A stretch of DNA of 64,000 nt from an uncultured Bacillota bacterium (GTDB lineage Bacteria > Bacillota > Clostridia > Lachnospirales > Lachnospiraceae). The notes beneath the pieces are model-generated. The model saw only the letters and a list, made by a program, of their open reading frames with translations. It searched no databases and was not told the DNA's origin. Shown here piece after piece: positions 8,550 to 16,980 of the stretch. Position numbers and translations under genes: made by a program. Positions within the stretch are counted from its first letter, which is position 1. Every line of letters starts with the position of its first letter. The stretch is from NCBI GenBank assembly GCA_905200905.1, contig CAJKMA010000005.1, positions 13,281-77,280 of the forward strand, read 5' to 3'.

Positions 8550-9203
8550 TTAATTTCCATCATTTATAAGCTGAGCCTTTTCCATAGAAATATTATATTC
8601 TTCGCAAAATCTATTTATTGTCCAATTATTCATAATAAGAAAACTCTTTGTTACATAAATATTTGCTTCTGAATTATGTAACAAATTAAAAATACTTTTT
8701 GTATCATAACAGTTAAAACTATAGGCAGAAGATACTCCTATTTTCCTGGCACTTATATTGCCTTCATATCTTTTTTGTATAACTTTAGGTTCTGCCAAGC
8801 AAATTGTGATATTGCATATATATTTTTTCTTTGTATTTTCTTTTATCCATAGGTAAGGTTCTCCTAACCCAATATTATATATTCCGTTAGGTCGTGAGGC
8901 TAGTGTAAAAAATAATGAATTGATATTGCGATACAAAATTTCTTTTTCCCTAAACCCGAATACTATTTTCTCATCTAATAGTTTATAACGGCACTGCTTC
9001 ATAAAGCAACAAAAGCATAATAACAAAACTGCAAAAAGAATGGTAAAAATTAGTGCTTTTTGAAAACTTACTTTAAAGTCAAAAGAAAATAAAACCTCAG
9101 TTAAACTGAATGACATTGCTAAACAAACAATAACACCCGTTACAATGTCAAACCAATTACTAAATTTTCCGTTTCCAAAAATAGAATCATAACTCTTATT
9201 CAT
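8550..9203 (-). CDS. Hypothetical two-helix membrane protein
   Basis: An unrecognised 217-residue protein. Two hydrophobic helices (about residues 20-38 and 50-68) are followed by a basic stretch and a soluble domain that begins YKLLDEKIVFGFREKEILY. That layout is reminiscent of PH-like membrane-anchored domains, but the similarity is only structural impression. The C-terminus (NRFCEEYNISMEKAQLI) resembles a small helical motif. The coding sequence is clearly richer in A/T than the neighbours and the gene is an orphan between leuD and tRNA-Pro, next to a tRNA, so recent gain is possible. GAGG lies eight bases before the ATG. TTGTGT-17-TATATA upstream may be its promoter. Confidence 0.65.
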   Translation of the reverse strand: MNKSYDSIFGNGKFSNWFDIVTGVIVCLAMSFSLTEVLFSFDFKVSFQKALIFTILFAVLLLCFCCFMKQCRYKLLDEKIVFGFREKEILYRNINSLFFTLASRPNGIYNIGLGEPYLWIKENTKKKYICNITICLAEPKVIQKRYEGNISARKIGVSSAYSFNCYDTKSIFNLLHNSEANIYVTKSFLIMNNWTINRFCEEYNISMEKAQLINDGN

Positions 9204-9392
9204 TATTATAACCTCATATATTTATTCTATAATTTTCATTAATCCAAAAAACTGTTTGAAAATGTTGCACTTTTGGGTCACCAACCTATATAGCATTTGT
9301 ACAAATACAACACAAACTCATAAGATTCAATTTCCAATTTGATATGTAAAATAGATACTTTTTATTTCATGTATTATTCATGCTTACACAAC

Positions 9393-9457
9393 AAACAAAA
9401 GCTACCGCTAAAAGCCATCATCTCTAACTAAAATGATATGCTTCTTACGGCAGCTTT
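9393..9457 (-). terminator. Terminator after leuCD
   Basis: A long imperfect hairpin, arms about 9397-9415 and 9440-9457, followed on the minus strand by a TTTTGTTTGTTG tract. It lies right behind the leuD stop. Confidence 0.75.
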
Positions 9458-9464
9458 CTATTTT

Positions 9465-9950
9465 TTATTTTCCGTTAATATAATTTACCAGACCTTCTGC
9501 CTTGATAATCCTCTGCATAAATTCAGGGAATGCCTGCCCTTTAAAGCTGGTTCCTTTTGTCTTATTGGTAATGATTCCACTATCAAAATCCACTTCTACC
9601 TCGTCTCCGGCTTCAATCCCTCTAGAGGCTTCTGGACATTCTATAATGGGCAGTCCGATATTAATAGCATTGCGATAAAAAATTCTGGCAAAGTTTTCTG
9701 CAATCACGCAGCTAACCCCTGCTGCTTTTATGGCAATAGGCGCATGTTCTCTAGAAGAGCCGCAGCCAAAATTTTTCTCTGCTACAATAATATCTCCTTT
9801 GTTTACTTTTTTCACAAATTCCTTGTCAATATCTTCCATACAATGGGTGGCCAGTTCCCCAGGGTCTGAGGAATTCAGATATCTTGCAGGAATAATCACA
9901 TCTGTATCTACATTATCGCCATATTTAAAAACCATTCCATTTGCTTTCAT
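9465..9950 (-). CDS. leuD: 3-isopropylmalate dehydratase small subunit
   Basis: A 161-residue swivel-domain subunit that pairs with LeuC to isomerise 2- to 3-isopropylmalate. It shows the N-terminal KYGDNVDTDVIIPARYL motif and the substrate-binding GCGSSREHAPIAIK loop (about residues 63-76), both standard for LeuD. The short length fits the archaeal/clostridial LeuD class rather than the ~200-residue enterobacterial form. It begins 12 bp after leuC, so the subunits are co-expressed, and a terminator follows at once. leuB is not in the window. Confidence 0.95.
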   Translation of the reverse strand: MKANGMVFKYGDNVDTDVIIPARYLNSSDPGELATHCMEDIDKEFVKKVNKGDIIVAEKNFGCGSSREHAPIAIKAAGVSCVIAENFARIFYRNAINIGLPIIECPEASRGIEAGDEVEVDFDSGIITNKTKGTSFKGQAFPEFMQRIIKAEGLVNYINGK

Positions 9951-9962
9951 GCTTCTTCCCTC

Positions 9963-11231
9963 CTATAATCCAAGTTCTGCCGGCACAGAAATTTTTCCGG
10001 TTACTGCACTGGCAGCTGCTACTGCAGGACTTGCCAGATAAACTTCTGATTTCACATGTCCCATACGCCCTACAAAATTCCGGTTCGTAGTAGAAATACA
10101 CCTTTCACCTTCTGCCAAAATTCCCATATACCCACCCAGACAAGGTCCACAAGTAGGTGTGCTTACCACTGCCCCTGCCTCGATGAAAATTTTCAATAAT
10201 CCTTCTTCCATGGCCTGGAGATAAATCTTTTGTGTAGCAGGAATTACAATACAACGAACCCCTTTTTTCACCTTTCGGCCCTTTAAAATCTCTGCTGCAC
10301 AACGCAAATCATCAATCCGTCCATTGGTACAGGAGCCAATCACTGCCTGGTCAATGACCACATCCTCTGTAATCTGCTCCATGGTTCTTGTATTTGATGG
10401 AAGGTGCGGAAAAGCCACGGTAGACTTCAGGGTACTTAGGTCAATGGTATATTCCTCATCATAGACTGCATCCTCGTCTGCTTCATAAATCTTATAAGGA
10501 CGCTTAGAGTGTTCTTTCATATAGGCAATTGCTACTTCATCTACAGGGAAAATACCATTTTTTCCACCTGCCTCAATAGCCATATTCGCAATAGTAAAAC
10601 GGTCATCCATAGTCAGGTTTTTAATGCCTTCTCCCACAAACTCCATGGATTTATACAAAGCTCCATCTACCCCAATCATACCAATGATATGTAAAATTAC
10701 ATCCTTTCCACTAACCCACTTGGATGGTTTTCCCACTAGGTTGAACTTAATAGCAGAAGGGACCTTAAACCAGGCTTTTCCTGTAGCCATTCCAGCTGCC
10801 ATATCCGTACTTCCTACTCCCGTAGAAAATGCGCCTAATGCTCCATATGTGCAAGTATGAGAATCTGCCCCAATAATCACATCACCAGCTACTGTCAACC
10901 CTTTTTCCGGCAGCAAAGCGTGTTCAATTCCCATTTCTCCTACATCAAAATAATTTGTAATATTATGACGACATGCAAATTCCCGTACACATTTGCAGTG
11001 TTCTGCTGATTTAATATCTTTGTTTGGAATAAAGTGGTCCATAACCAGTGCCACTTTCTCTTTATCAAATACAGTGTCTACTGTCATTTTATCCATTTCG
11101 TGAATTGCAACAGGAGAAGTGATATCGTTTCCCAATACTAAATCTAAATCCGCCTCAATCAATTGTCCTGCTTCTACTTTATCTAATCCGGCATGTGCGG
11201 CCAGAATTTTCTGCGTCATTGTCATTCCCAT
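9963..11231 (-). CDS. leuC: 3-isopropylmalate dehydratase large subunit
   Basis: A 422-residue aconitase-family subunit carrying the [4Fe-4S] cluster. The cluster cysteines are visible in GSCTNGR (about residue 300) and in PTCGPCLGG (about residues 361-369); GADSHTCTYGALG is the substrate-binding motif. Together with LeuD it performs the second step of leucine synthesis. GGAGG stands eight bases before the ATG at 11231. The gene is divergent from a LysR regulator with 130 bp between them, the usual arrangement for a LysR protein that activates its neighbour in response to a pathway intermediate such as isopropylmalate. Confidence 0.96.
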   Translation of the reverse strand: MGMTMTQKILAAHAGLDKVEAGQLIEADLDLVLGNDITSPVAIHEMDKMTVDTVFDKEKVALVMDHFIPNKDIKSAEHCKCVREFACRHNITNYFDVGEMGIEHALLPEKGLTVAGDVIIGADSHTCTYGALGAFSTGVGSTDMAAGMATGKAWFKVPSAIKFNLVGKPSKWVSGKDVILHIIGMIGVDGALYKSMEFVGEGIKNLTMDDRFTIANMAIEAGGKNGIFPVDEVAIAYMKEHSKRPYKIYEADEDAVYDEEYTIDLSTLKSTVAFPHLPSNTRTMEQITEDVVIDQAVIGSCTNGRIDDLRCAAEILKGRKVKKGVRCIVIPATQKIYLQAMEEGLLKIFIEAGAVVSTPTCGPCLGGYMGILAEGERCISTTNRNFVGRMGHVKSEVYLASPAVAAASAVTGKISVPAELGL

Positions 11232-11258
11232 AGATAGTACCTCCTAAATTTTCTACTA

Positions 11259-11288
11259 TTGTCATTTTACCATAGGCTTTGTTATAAT
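11259..11288 (+). promoter_or_regulatory. Promoter of the lysR gene and shared leuC control region
   Basis: TTGTCA (11259-11264), 18-bp spacer, TATAAT (11283-11288) reading toward lysR. The same region is upstream of leuC, whose own promoter looks weak (TAAAAT near 11265-11270, no good -35), which fits an activator. Inverted repeats GTTATA/TATAAC (11281-11303) and TCTACTAT/ATAGTAGA (11252-11259, 11306-11313) are candidate LysR sites. Confidence 0.55.
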
Positions 11289-11361
11289 AGAAATACATAT
11301 AACACATAGTAGACATAACTTTCATTTATAAAGCAAAAAAACGTTAGAAAAGGAGAACCTT

Positions 11362-12285
11362 ATGGAACAAAATCTGTCTCTTTATAAAGTCTTTTACACG
11401 GTTGCCAATACTGGTAATATTTCTAAAGCAGCTTCCGAACTCTTTATTAGCCAGCCTGCTATCAGTAAATCCATCCGCAAGCTAGAACAGAGTTTAGACG
11501 TCACACTGTTTTCCAGAAATTCCAGAGGTGTCCAGCTCACCGAAGAAGGAGAAGTATTATACGGGTATGTACAGAGCGCTTTCTATTCTCTCCAGATGGG
11601 GGAATCTCAACTTAAAAAAATCAATGACCTGGGAATTGGTCATCTGCATATTGGGGTTTCCACAACTTTGTGCAAATATATGCTTCTGCCCTATCTGAAA
11701 GATTTTATTGCAGCGCATCCTCACATCCGCATTACGATAGAATGCCAGTCCACAAATCATACGCTGCAGCTTCTAAAGGAAAATAAGATTGATCTAGGAT
11801 TAATCGGACGTCCAGAACGGCTTCACCATATACATTTTGACTCTCTGGGAGGAATCGAAGATATTTTCGTCAGCACCAGCTCTTATTTAGAAAATCTTTC
11901 TCTGCGTACCAGGCACCAGAAAAAAAGCCAAAGAGAAGCTTCTCCTGAAGAAATTTTAAAATCTGCCACCTTAATGCTTCTGGATAAGGAAAATATGACC
12001 CGCCAGTATATTGATGACTATCTTTCCCTTTACCACATAGAATCTAATAATTTGTTGGAAGTCTCTACCATGGACCTCCTCATTGAATTCGCCAAGGTAG
12101 GACTTGGGGTAGCTTGTGTCATCCGTCAATTTGTAGAAAAAGAGCTAAAGGAAGGCAGCCTGGTTGAAATTCCCATGGAGGCTTCTATGAGCAAACGAGA
12201 AATCGGTTTTGCTTATTTAGACAATATCCAGCAAACCTCAGCTGTGAAAGAATTTATAGAATTTTATAGAAATCGCACTTCTTAA
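11362..12285 (+). CDS. LysR-family regulator, likely of leuCD
   Basis: A 307-residue LysR protein. The N-terminal winged helix shows the standard FYTVANTGNISKAASELFISQ pattern split as GNISKAASELFISQPAISK and LEQSLDVTLFSR, then a linker helix and a two-lobed periplasmic-binding-like effector domain (from about residue 92, GHLHIGVSTTL). AAAGGAG precedes the ATG. It is divergent from leuC and is one of the few plus-strand genes here. LysR proteins act as tetramers and bend DNA between divergent promoters. Control of leuCD is inferred from position only; a CysL/YwfK-type role elsewhere is possible. Confidence 0.9.
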   Translation: MEQNLSLYKVFYTVANTGNISKAASELFISQPAISKSIRKLEQSLDVTLFSRNSRGVQLTEEGEVLYGYVQSAFYSLQMGESQLKKINDLGIGHLHIGVSTTLCKYMLLPYLKDFIAAHPHIRITIECQSTNHTLQLLKENKIDLGLIGRPERLHHIHFDSLGGIEDIFVSTSSYLENLSLRTRHQKKSQREASPEEILKSATLMLLDKENMTRQYIDDYLSLYHIESNNLLEVSTMDLLIEFAKVGLGVACVIRQFVEKELKEGSLVEIPMEASMSKREIGFAYLDNIQQTSAVKEFIEFYRNRTS

Positions 12286-12319
12286 AAATAAATTATCTAA
12301 ATGAAGTCTGTATGAAAAA

Positions 12320-12359
12320 ACGGATACAATTCTAGCAAATTTGCCAGAATTGTATCCGT
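12320..12359. terminator. Bidirectional terminator between lysR and ilvC
   Basis: A perfect 14-bp stem (12320-12333 with 12346-12359) with an inner GCAAATTTGC palindrome in the loop. A-rich sequence on the left and T-rich on the right serve both converging genes. Confidence 0.85.
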
Positions 12360-12401
12360 CTTTCTTGTATTATTTTATGGAACAATCCATTTTTCTATTT
12401 C

Positions 12402-13415
12402 TTAGTTTTCAATTAATTTTCCAGAATCATTCCAGCTATAGAGTTTACGAAGTTCTGCTCCCACATCTTCTAACTGATGAGAAGCTTCTCTCTTTCTCAT
12501 GGCTCTAAAATGCATACAGCTTGTCTGATTTTCAGAAATCCAGTCTTTTGCAAAAGTACCATCCTGGATATCTGCTAAAATCTGCTTCATAGCTTTCTTG
12601 GTCTCTTCTGTAACAATCTTAGGACCTGTGATGTAATCACCATACTCAGCTGTATTGGAAATGGAATATCTCATTCCCTGGAATCCACTTTCATAAATCA
12701 AATCCACAATCAATTTCATTTCATGGATACATTCAAAATAAGCGTTTTCCGGTGCATATCCAGCTTCTACTAAGGTTTCAAATCCTGCTTTCATTAAAGC
12801 GGTAACACCGCCGCACAATACAGCCTGCTCTCCGAATAAGTCTGTTTCTGTTTCTACTTTAAATGTTGTTTCCAGAACACCAGCTCTTGCACCGCCAATG
12901 GCTGCTGCATAAGCCAGCGCTTTATCTTTTGCTTTTCCTGTATAATCCTGCTCTACTGCGACCAGACAAGGAACACCTTTTCCTGCCTGATATTCGCTTC
13001 TTACTGTATGACCTGGTCCCTTTGGAGCAATCATAGTAACATCCACATTCGCTGGAGGTGTAATCTGTCCAAAGTGAATTGCAAACCCATGAGCAAACAT
13101 TAACATGTTTCCCTCCTCCAGGTTTGGCTCCACATCTTTTTTATACATTGCTGCCTGTTTTTCATCATTAATCAGAATCATAATGATATCAGCCATTTTT
13201 GCTGCTTCTGCTGCTGTATAAACTTTCAGTCCCTGTGCCTCTGCTTTTGCCCAGGATTTGCTGCCTTCATATAAACCAACAATCACATTGATTCCAGATT
13301 CCTTCAAATTTAATGCATGTGCATGTCCCTGGCTTCCGTAGCCAATAATTGCTACTGTCTTTCCCTCTAATAAAGCCATATTACAATCTTCCTGATAATA
13401 AATTTTTACTGCCAT
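12402..13415 (-). CDS. ilvC: Ketol-acid reductoisomerase
   Basis: A 337-residue class I enzyme that isomerises and reduces acetolactate or acetohydroxybutyrate with NADPH and Mg2+, on the way to valine, leucine and isoleucine. The Rossmann motif GYGSQGHAHALNL is near residue 26. The specificity loop (GLYEGSKSW, about residues 48-56) keeps the two serines expected to bind the 2'-phosphate of NADPH, though the usual Arg is Tyr. The metal site lies in the C-terminal knotted domain (ENAYFECIHEMKLIVD). AGGAGG precedes the ATG. It follows ilvN by 60 bp in the same direction and shares a terminator with lysR. Confidence 0.97.
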   Translation of the reverse strand: MAVKIYYQEDCNMALLEGKTVAIIGYGSQGHAHALNLKESGINVIVGLYEGSKSWAKAEAQGLKVYTAAEAAKMADIIMILINDEKQAAMYKKDVEPNLEEGNMLMFAHGFAIHFGQITPPANVDVTMIAPKGPGHTVRSEYQAGKGVPCLVAVEQDYTGKAKDKALAYAAAIGGARAGVLETTFKVETETDLFGEQAVLCGGVTALMKAGFETLVEAGYAPENAYFECIHEMKLIVDLIYESGFQGMRYSISNTAEYGDYITGPKIVTEETKKAMKQILADIQDGTFAKDWISENQTSCMHFRAMRKREASHQLEDVGAELRKLYSWNDSGKLIEN

Positions 13416-13475
13416 GTTCTTTTCCTCCTAAATTTTGTCTTCTATGTTCAGGGATCACTCTCTAAGAACCTAATA

Positions 13476-14006
13476 CTAATAGAACTCTTCATCTTCTTGT
13501 GAAGGGTAAAAAATATCGTCCGAACCTCTAGAAAGCCCTGCGATACCTGTTCTAGCAATTTCCAGAATTTCATAGCCATCTAGCAAATCAATAAACGCCT
13601 CTAACTTAGACTTATTTCCAGTAAGTTCAATAATCATCGATTCCTTTCCAACATCAATAATGTTGGCTCTGAAAATGTCTACAATTGCAGTAACACCTGC
13701 TCTTTGTTCTGGTAAAACTTTTACCTTCACCAGCATCAGCTCTCTTGTAACACTTTGGTCATCTCTTAAAACCTTTACAGAAAGCACATCCTCCAGCTTC
13801 TCTACCTGTCTGGTAATCTGCTCAAGAATAAGATCATCCCCTCTGCACACCACAGTCATACGTGTATAATTAGGATCTGTGGTAATACCTGCAGATAAGC
13901 TGTCAATATTGTATCCCCTTCGGCTAAACAGTCCGGAAACCCGGCTCAATACACCGGCTGTATTCTCAACCAGAATGGATAAAATCCTCTTGTTTGTACT
14001 ACTCAT
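13476..14006 (-). CDS. ilvN: Acetolactate synthase small (regulatory) subunit
   Basis: A 176-residue protein with an N-terminal ACT domain (ILSILVENTAGVLSRVSGLFSRRGYNI is split across residues 7-33) and the C-terminal ALS_ss_C domain. It binds valine and controls the catalytic IlvB subunit. No ilvB lies in this window, so the two subunits are encoded apart, unlike the common ilvBN pair. The C-terminus carries an extra acidic tail (SQEDEEFY). GGGAGAAGG precedes the ATG. A strong promoter lies 43 bp upstream and the leader is too short for a T-box. It leads an ilvN-ilvC operon. Confidence 0.93.
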   Translation of the reverse strand: MSSTNKRILSILVENTAGVLSRVSGLFSRRGYNIDSLSAGITTDPNYTRMTVVCRGDDLILEQITRQVEKLEDVLSVKVLRDDQSVTRELMLVKVKVLPEQRAGVTAIVDIFRANIIDVGKESMIIELTGNKSKLEAFIDLLDGYEILEIARTGIAGLSRGSDDIFYPSQEDEEFY

Positions 14007-14048
14007 ACAGCACCTTCTCCCATGCCTGTTTCGGCTAACTTTTTTGTA

Positions 14049-14077
14049 ATTCTATCAACTATTCCCAGGTTTGTCAA
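14049..14077 (-). promoter_or_regulatory. Promoter of ilvN-ilvC
   Basis: Perfect TTGACA (14072-14077), 17-bp spacer, TAGAAT (14049-14054) on the minus strand. Confidence 0.8.
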
Positions 14078-14144
14078 TGCAATCCATGCGTTATAACTAA
14101 TTAATATGCAGTCCATAATTAAAAGTAATAATTTCACACAAAAA

Positions 14145-14232
14145 AGCTGTTACATAAAATCCATTTCAAAATCCCGATACAGTTTAATCTATCTGTATCA
14201 GGATTTTCTTTCATGTATTTCATGTAACAGCT
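14145..14232 (-). terminator. Terminator of the ATP synthase operon
   Basis: A nested double hairpin: outer arms 14145-14160 and 14217-14232 (one mismatch) and an inner 15-bp stem 14168-14182 with 14193-14207, followed on the minus strand by TTTTTTGTGTG. It starts 2 bp behind the atpC stop. Confidence 0.85.
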
Positions 14233-14233
14233 A

Positions 14234-14644
14234 TTAAATACTTTTATCTTTAGCAGCCTTCATCCTAGCCATAGCTCTTGCCAGGGAAGCTTTCGAAATA
14301 TAGTATTCCTGTTGACTCTGTTTCTGGCGAAGCTGTTCCTGGGCACGTTCCTTGGCATCTTGGGCGCGCTTTAAGTCAATATCCTCTGGTCTTTCAATAC
14401 TGTCTGCCAGCACAGTGACACGATTATTCATAATCTGTGCGAAGCCGCCTCCCACAATGGCAGTATACCAGGTATCATCCTCAGCCTGAATACGCATTTC
14501 TCCTGGAACAATGGCAACCATCATATCTGCATGATGTGCTAGTATGGTGATAGCGCCATCTTTTGCAGGGAGTGAGATTAATTTTCCTCTGCCATGATAA
14601 AAGTCTTTATCACTGGCAATCACATTTAAACCAAATGTATTCAT
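14234..14644 (-). CDS. atpC: F1Fo ATP synthase epsilon subunit
   Basis: A 136-residue central-stalk subunit. The N-terminal beta-sandwich contains the GRGKLISLPAKDGAITILAHHADM-type region (about residues 19-42), and the C-terminal half is an alpha-helical hairpin rich in Arg/Gln/Lys (AQDAKERAQEQLRQKQ) that can extend and inhibit ATP hydrolysis. It is the last gene of the operon, 29 bp after atpD, and is followed at once by the operon terminator. Confidence 0.95.
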   Translation of the reverse strand: MNTFGLNVIASDKDFYHGRGKLISLPAKDGAITILAHHADMMVAIVPGEMRIQAEDDTWYTAIVGGGFAQIMNNRVTVLADSIERPEDIDLKRAQDAKERAQEQLRQKQSQQEYYISKASLARAMARMKAAKDKSI

Positions 14645-14673
14645 ACTGCCTTCACTCTCCTTATTATTTTTTG

Positions 14674-16062
14674 TCAGGCTTCCTGTTTCGCTTTTTCTAT
14701 CACTTCATCAATGGTTCCTACATTAAAAAATGCATTTTCTGGATACTCATCCATTTCTCCGTTTACAATCATCCGAAAGCCACGGATGGTCTCTTTTAGA
14801 GGCACATATCTTCCCGGAATCCCCGTGAACACCTCTGCCACATGAAAGGGCTGGGACAAAAATTTCTGCACCTTTCTGGCACGTGCAACCACCTTCTTAT
14901 CTTCTTCTGAAAGTTCTTCCATACCAAGAATAGCTATAATATCCTGAAGTTCTTTATATTTCTGCAAATATTCCTGCACTTTTCTGGCAGTCTCATAATG
15001 TTCTTCCCCCACGACATCTGCTTCCAGAATGCGTGAAGTACTTTCCAACGGGTCTACAGCCGGATAAATACCCTGTTCTACAATCTTTCTGGATAAAACA
15101 GTAGTAGCATCCAAATGAGCAAAGGTTGTTGCAGGTGCTGGATCTGTCAAATCATCTGCCGGCACATAAACTGCCTGTACAGAAGTAACAGAACCATTTT
15201 TTGTAGAAGCAATTCTCTCCTGAAGCTCACCCATTTCCGTTGCCAATGTAGGCTGATATCCTACTGCAGAAGGCATTCGTCCTAATAGAGCAGAAACCTC
15301 AGAACCCGCCTGGGTAAAACGGAAAATATTATCAATAAATAACAATACATTCTGGTGTTCTTCATCTCGGAAATATTCTGCCATAGTAAGTCCTGTTTCT
15401 GCCACACGCATACGAGCACCAGGTGGCTCATTCATCTGTCCAAATACTAAAGCAGTTTTTTCTAATACTCCGGATTCCTTCATTTCACTCCACAGGTCAT
15501 TGCCTTCTCGGGAACGCTCACCAACACCAGTAAAAATAGAATAACCGCCGTGTTCTGTGGCAATGTTGCTAATAAGTTCCTGAATCAATACCGTTTTACC
15601 TACTCCGGCTCCGCCGAACAGACCAATTTTACCACCTTTGGCATAGGGGGCCAAAAGATCAATGACCTTAATTCCGGTTTCCAGGATTTCCACTACTGGA
15701 CTCTGCTCCTCAAAAGTAGGTGGATCCCTATGAATAACCCAATGCTGTGCCTCTGTCAGTGGTTCTCCTTTATCAATGGTTTCACCTAAAACATTAAAAA
15801 GACGTCCAAGCGTTTCTCTTCCTACCGGAACAGAAATTCCTGCTCCTGTAGCAGTTACTTCCATATCTTTATAAAGTCCGTCACTGGAAGCCAACATAAT
15901 ACAGCGCACTGTATGATTACCGATATGCTGTGCTACTTCCATCACACGTTTTTTTCCATTTACTTCTACAATCAAAGCGTCTTTCATACTAGGAAGGTCC
16001 TGATCTGTAAATTCTACGTCTACCACAGGCCCCATAACCTGTACAATTTTACCTTTTGTCAT
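14674..16062 (-). CDS. atpD: F1Fo ATP synthase beta subunit
   Basis: The 462-residue catalytic subunit. Walker A is GGAGVGKTVLIQE (about residues 154-166), the catalytic-glutamate motif GVGERSREGNDLW follows near residue 185, and ALLGRMPSAVGYQPTLA holds the DELSEED-preceding catch region; DELSEED is represented by EELSEEDKK near residue 385. Three copies alternate with AtpA in F1. GAAGGAGG precedes the ATG. It starts 20 bp after atpG. Confidence 0.97.
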   Translation of the reverse strand: MTKGKIVQVMGPVVDVEFTDQDLPSMKDALIVEVNGKKRVMEVAQHIGNHTVRCIMLASSDGLYKDMEVTATGAGISVPVGRETLGRLFNVLGETIDKGEPLTEAQHWVIHRDPPTFEEQSPVVEILETGIKVIDLLAPYAKGGKIGLFGGAGVGKTVLIQELISNIATEHGGYSIFTGVGERSREGNDLWSEMKESGVLEKTALVFGQMNEPPGARMRVAETGLTMAEYFRDEEHQNVLLFIDNIFRFTQAGSEVSALLGRMPSAVGYQPTLATEMGELQERIASTKNGSVTSVQAVYVPADDLTDPAPATTFAHLDATTVLSRKIVEQGIYPAVDPLESTSRILEADVVGEEHYETARKVQEYLQKYKELQDIIAILGMEELSEEDKKVVARARKVQKFLSQPFHVAEVFTGIPGRYVPLKETIRGFRMIVNGEMDEYPENAFFNVGTIDEVIEKAKQEA

Positions 16063-16082
16063 AAAAAGAAACCTCCTTCCTT

Positions 16083-16976
16083 CTACAATTTCTTTTTCTG
16101 TGCCTTAGCTCCACTGATAACTTCCGTAATTTCCTGAGTTATCGCTGCCTGACGCACACGATTATATTTTATAGATAAATCTTTTAACATGTCCTTTGCA
16201 CTGGATGTTGCTGCATCCATGGCCATCATTCTGGAATTGTGTTCGCTGGCATACGATTCTACCAGACATCCATAAATCATACCTCTAAGATAATTTGGAA
16301 CAATGCTGTTTAATACCTCTTCTGCAGAAGGAACCATTTCAATTTCTTCCTGATGCATATCTGCCAAAATTTGCGTCTGTGTATTAAAAGTTATTTTCTT
16401 TAAAGGCAGCAACTGTTCTTTTTCTGCTATCATAGTAGCAGCATTCACCATGCGGGTGTAAATAATGTGCACTTCATCCAACTGTCCTTCCAGATACATG
16501 GCAATCATTTTTTCGGAAATCACCCTTGCCCTATGCATGGTAGGTTTCTGCACAGTAAAGCGGAAGTTGGTATCAACGTCGACCTCTTTCTTATAAAAAT
16601 ACTGCCTTCCTACTTCACCCAACACAAACAACTGGCAATGGCTATTCTTTTCCATACATTCCTCAGCAATTTTAAATACATTATGATTGTAAGCACCTGC
16701 CAAACCTTTATCTGCAGAAACTACAATATATCCAATCTTTCGGTCTTTTGGGGCAATTTGCGGTCTCTCGTCAAAATAACGGTGTTCTGTATCATCCATG
16801 TGGCGCAAAACACGGCTAATGGCAGACTGAAGAGCATAAAAATAAGGCTCTGTATCTGCTAAGGTTTTTTTTGCCTTTTTCAGCTTGGAGGAAGAAATCA
16901 TGTACATAGCACTGGTAATCTTCATGGTATCCTGGATGCTTTTCATACGGTTTTGTATTTCTTTTGCACTTGCCAT
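16083..16976 (-). CDS. atpG: F1Fo ATP synthase gamma subunit
   Basis: The 297-residue rotor shaft: long N- and C-terminal helices form the coiled coil (MASAKEIQNRMKSIQDTMKI at the start; SSAKDMLKDLSIKYNRVRQA near the end) around a Rossmann-like middle with the typical VVSADKGLAGAYN motif near residue 90. Four bases separate it from atpA. Length and order are normal. The C-terminal tail is lysine-rich (KAQKKKL). Confidence 0.96.
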   Translation of the reverse strand: MASAKEIQNRMKSIQDTMKITSAMYMISSSKLKKAKKTLADTEPYFYALQSAISRVLRHMDDTEHRYFDERPQIAPKDRKIGYIVVSADKGLAGAYNHNVFKIAEECMEKNSHCQLFVLGEVGRQYFYKKEVDVDTNFRFTVQKPTMHRARVISEKMIAMYLEGQLDEVHIIYTRMVNAATMIAEKEQLLPLKKITFNTQTQILADMHQEEIEMVPSAEEVLNSIVPNYLRGMIYGCLVESYASEHNSRMMAMDAATSSAKDMLKDLSIKYNRVRQAAITQEITEVISGAKAQKKKL

Positions 16977-16980
16977 TCTA

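Noticed and set aside
14145..14232. Mobile-element inverted repeat
   Set aside because: The nested repeat ends in a T run right behind atpC and is best read as the operon terminator.
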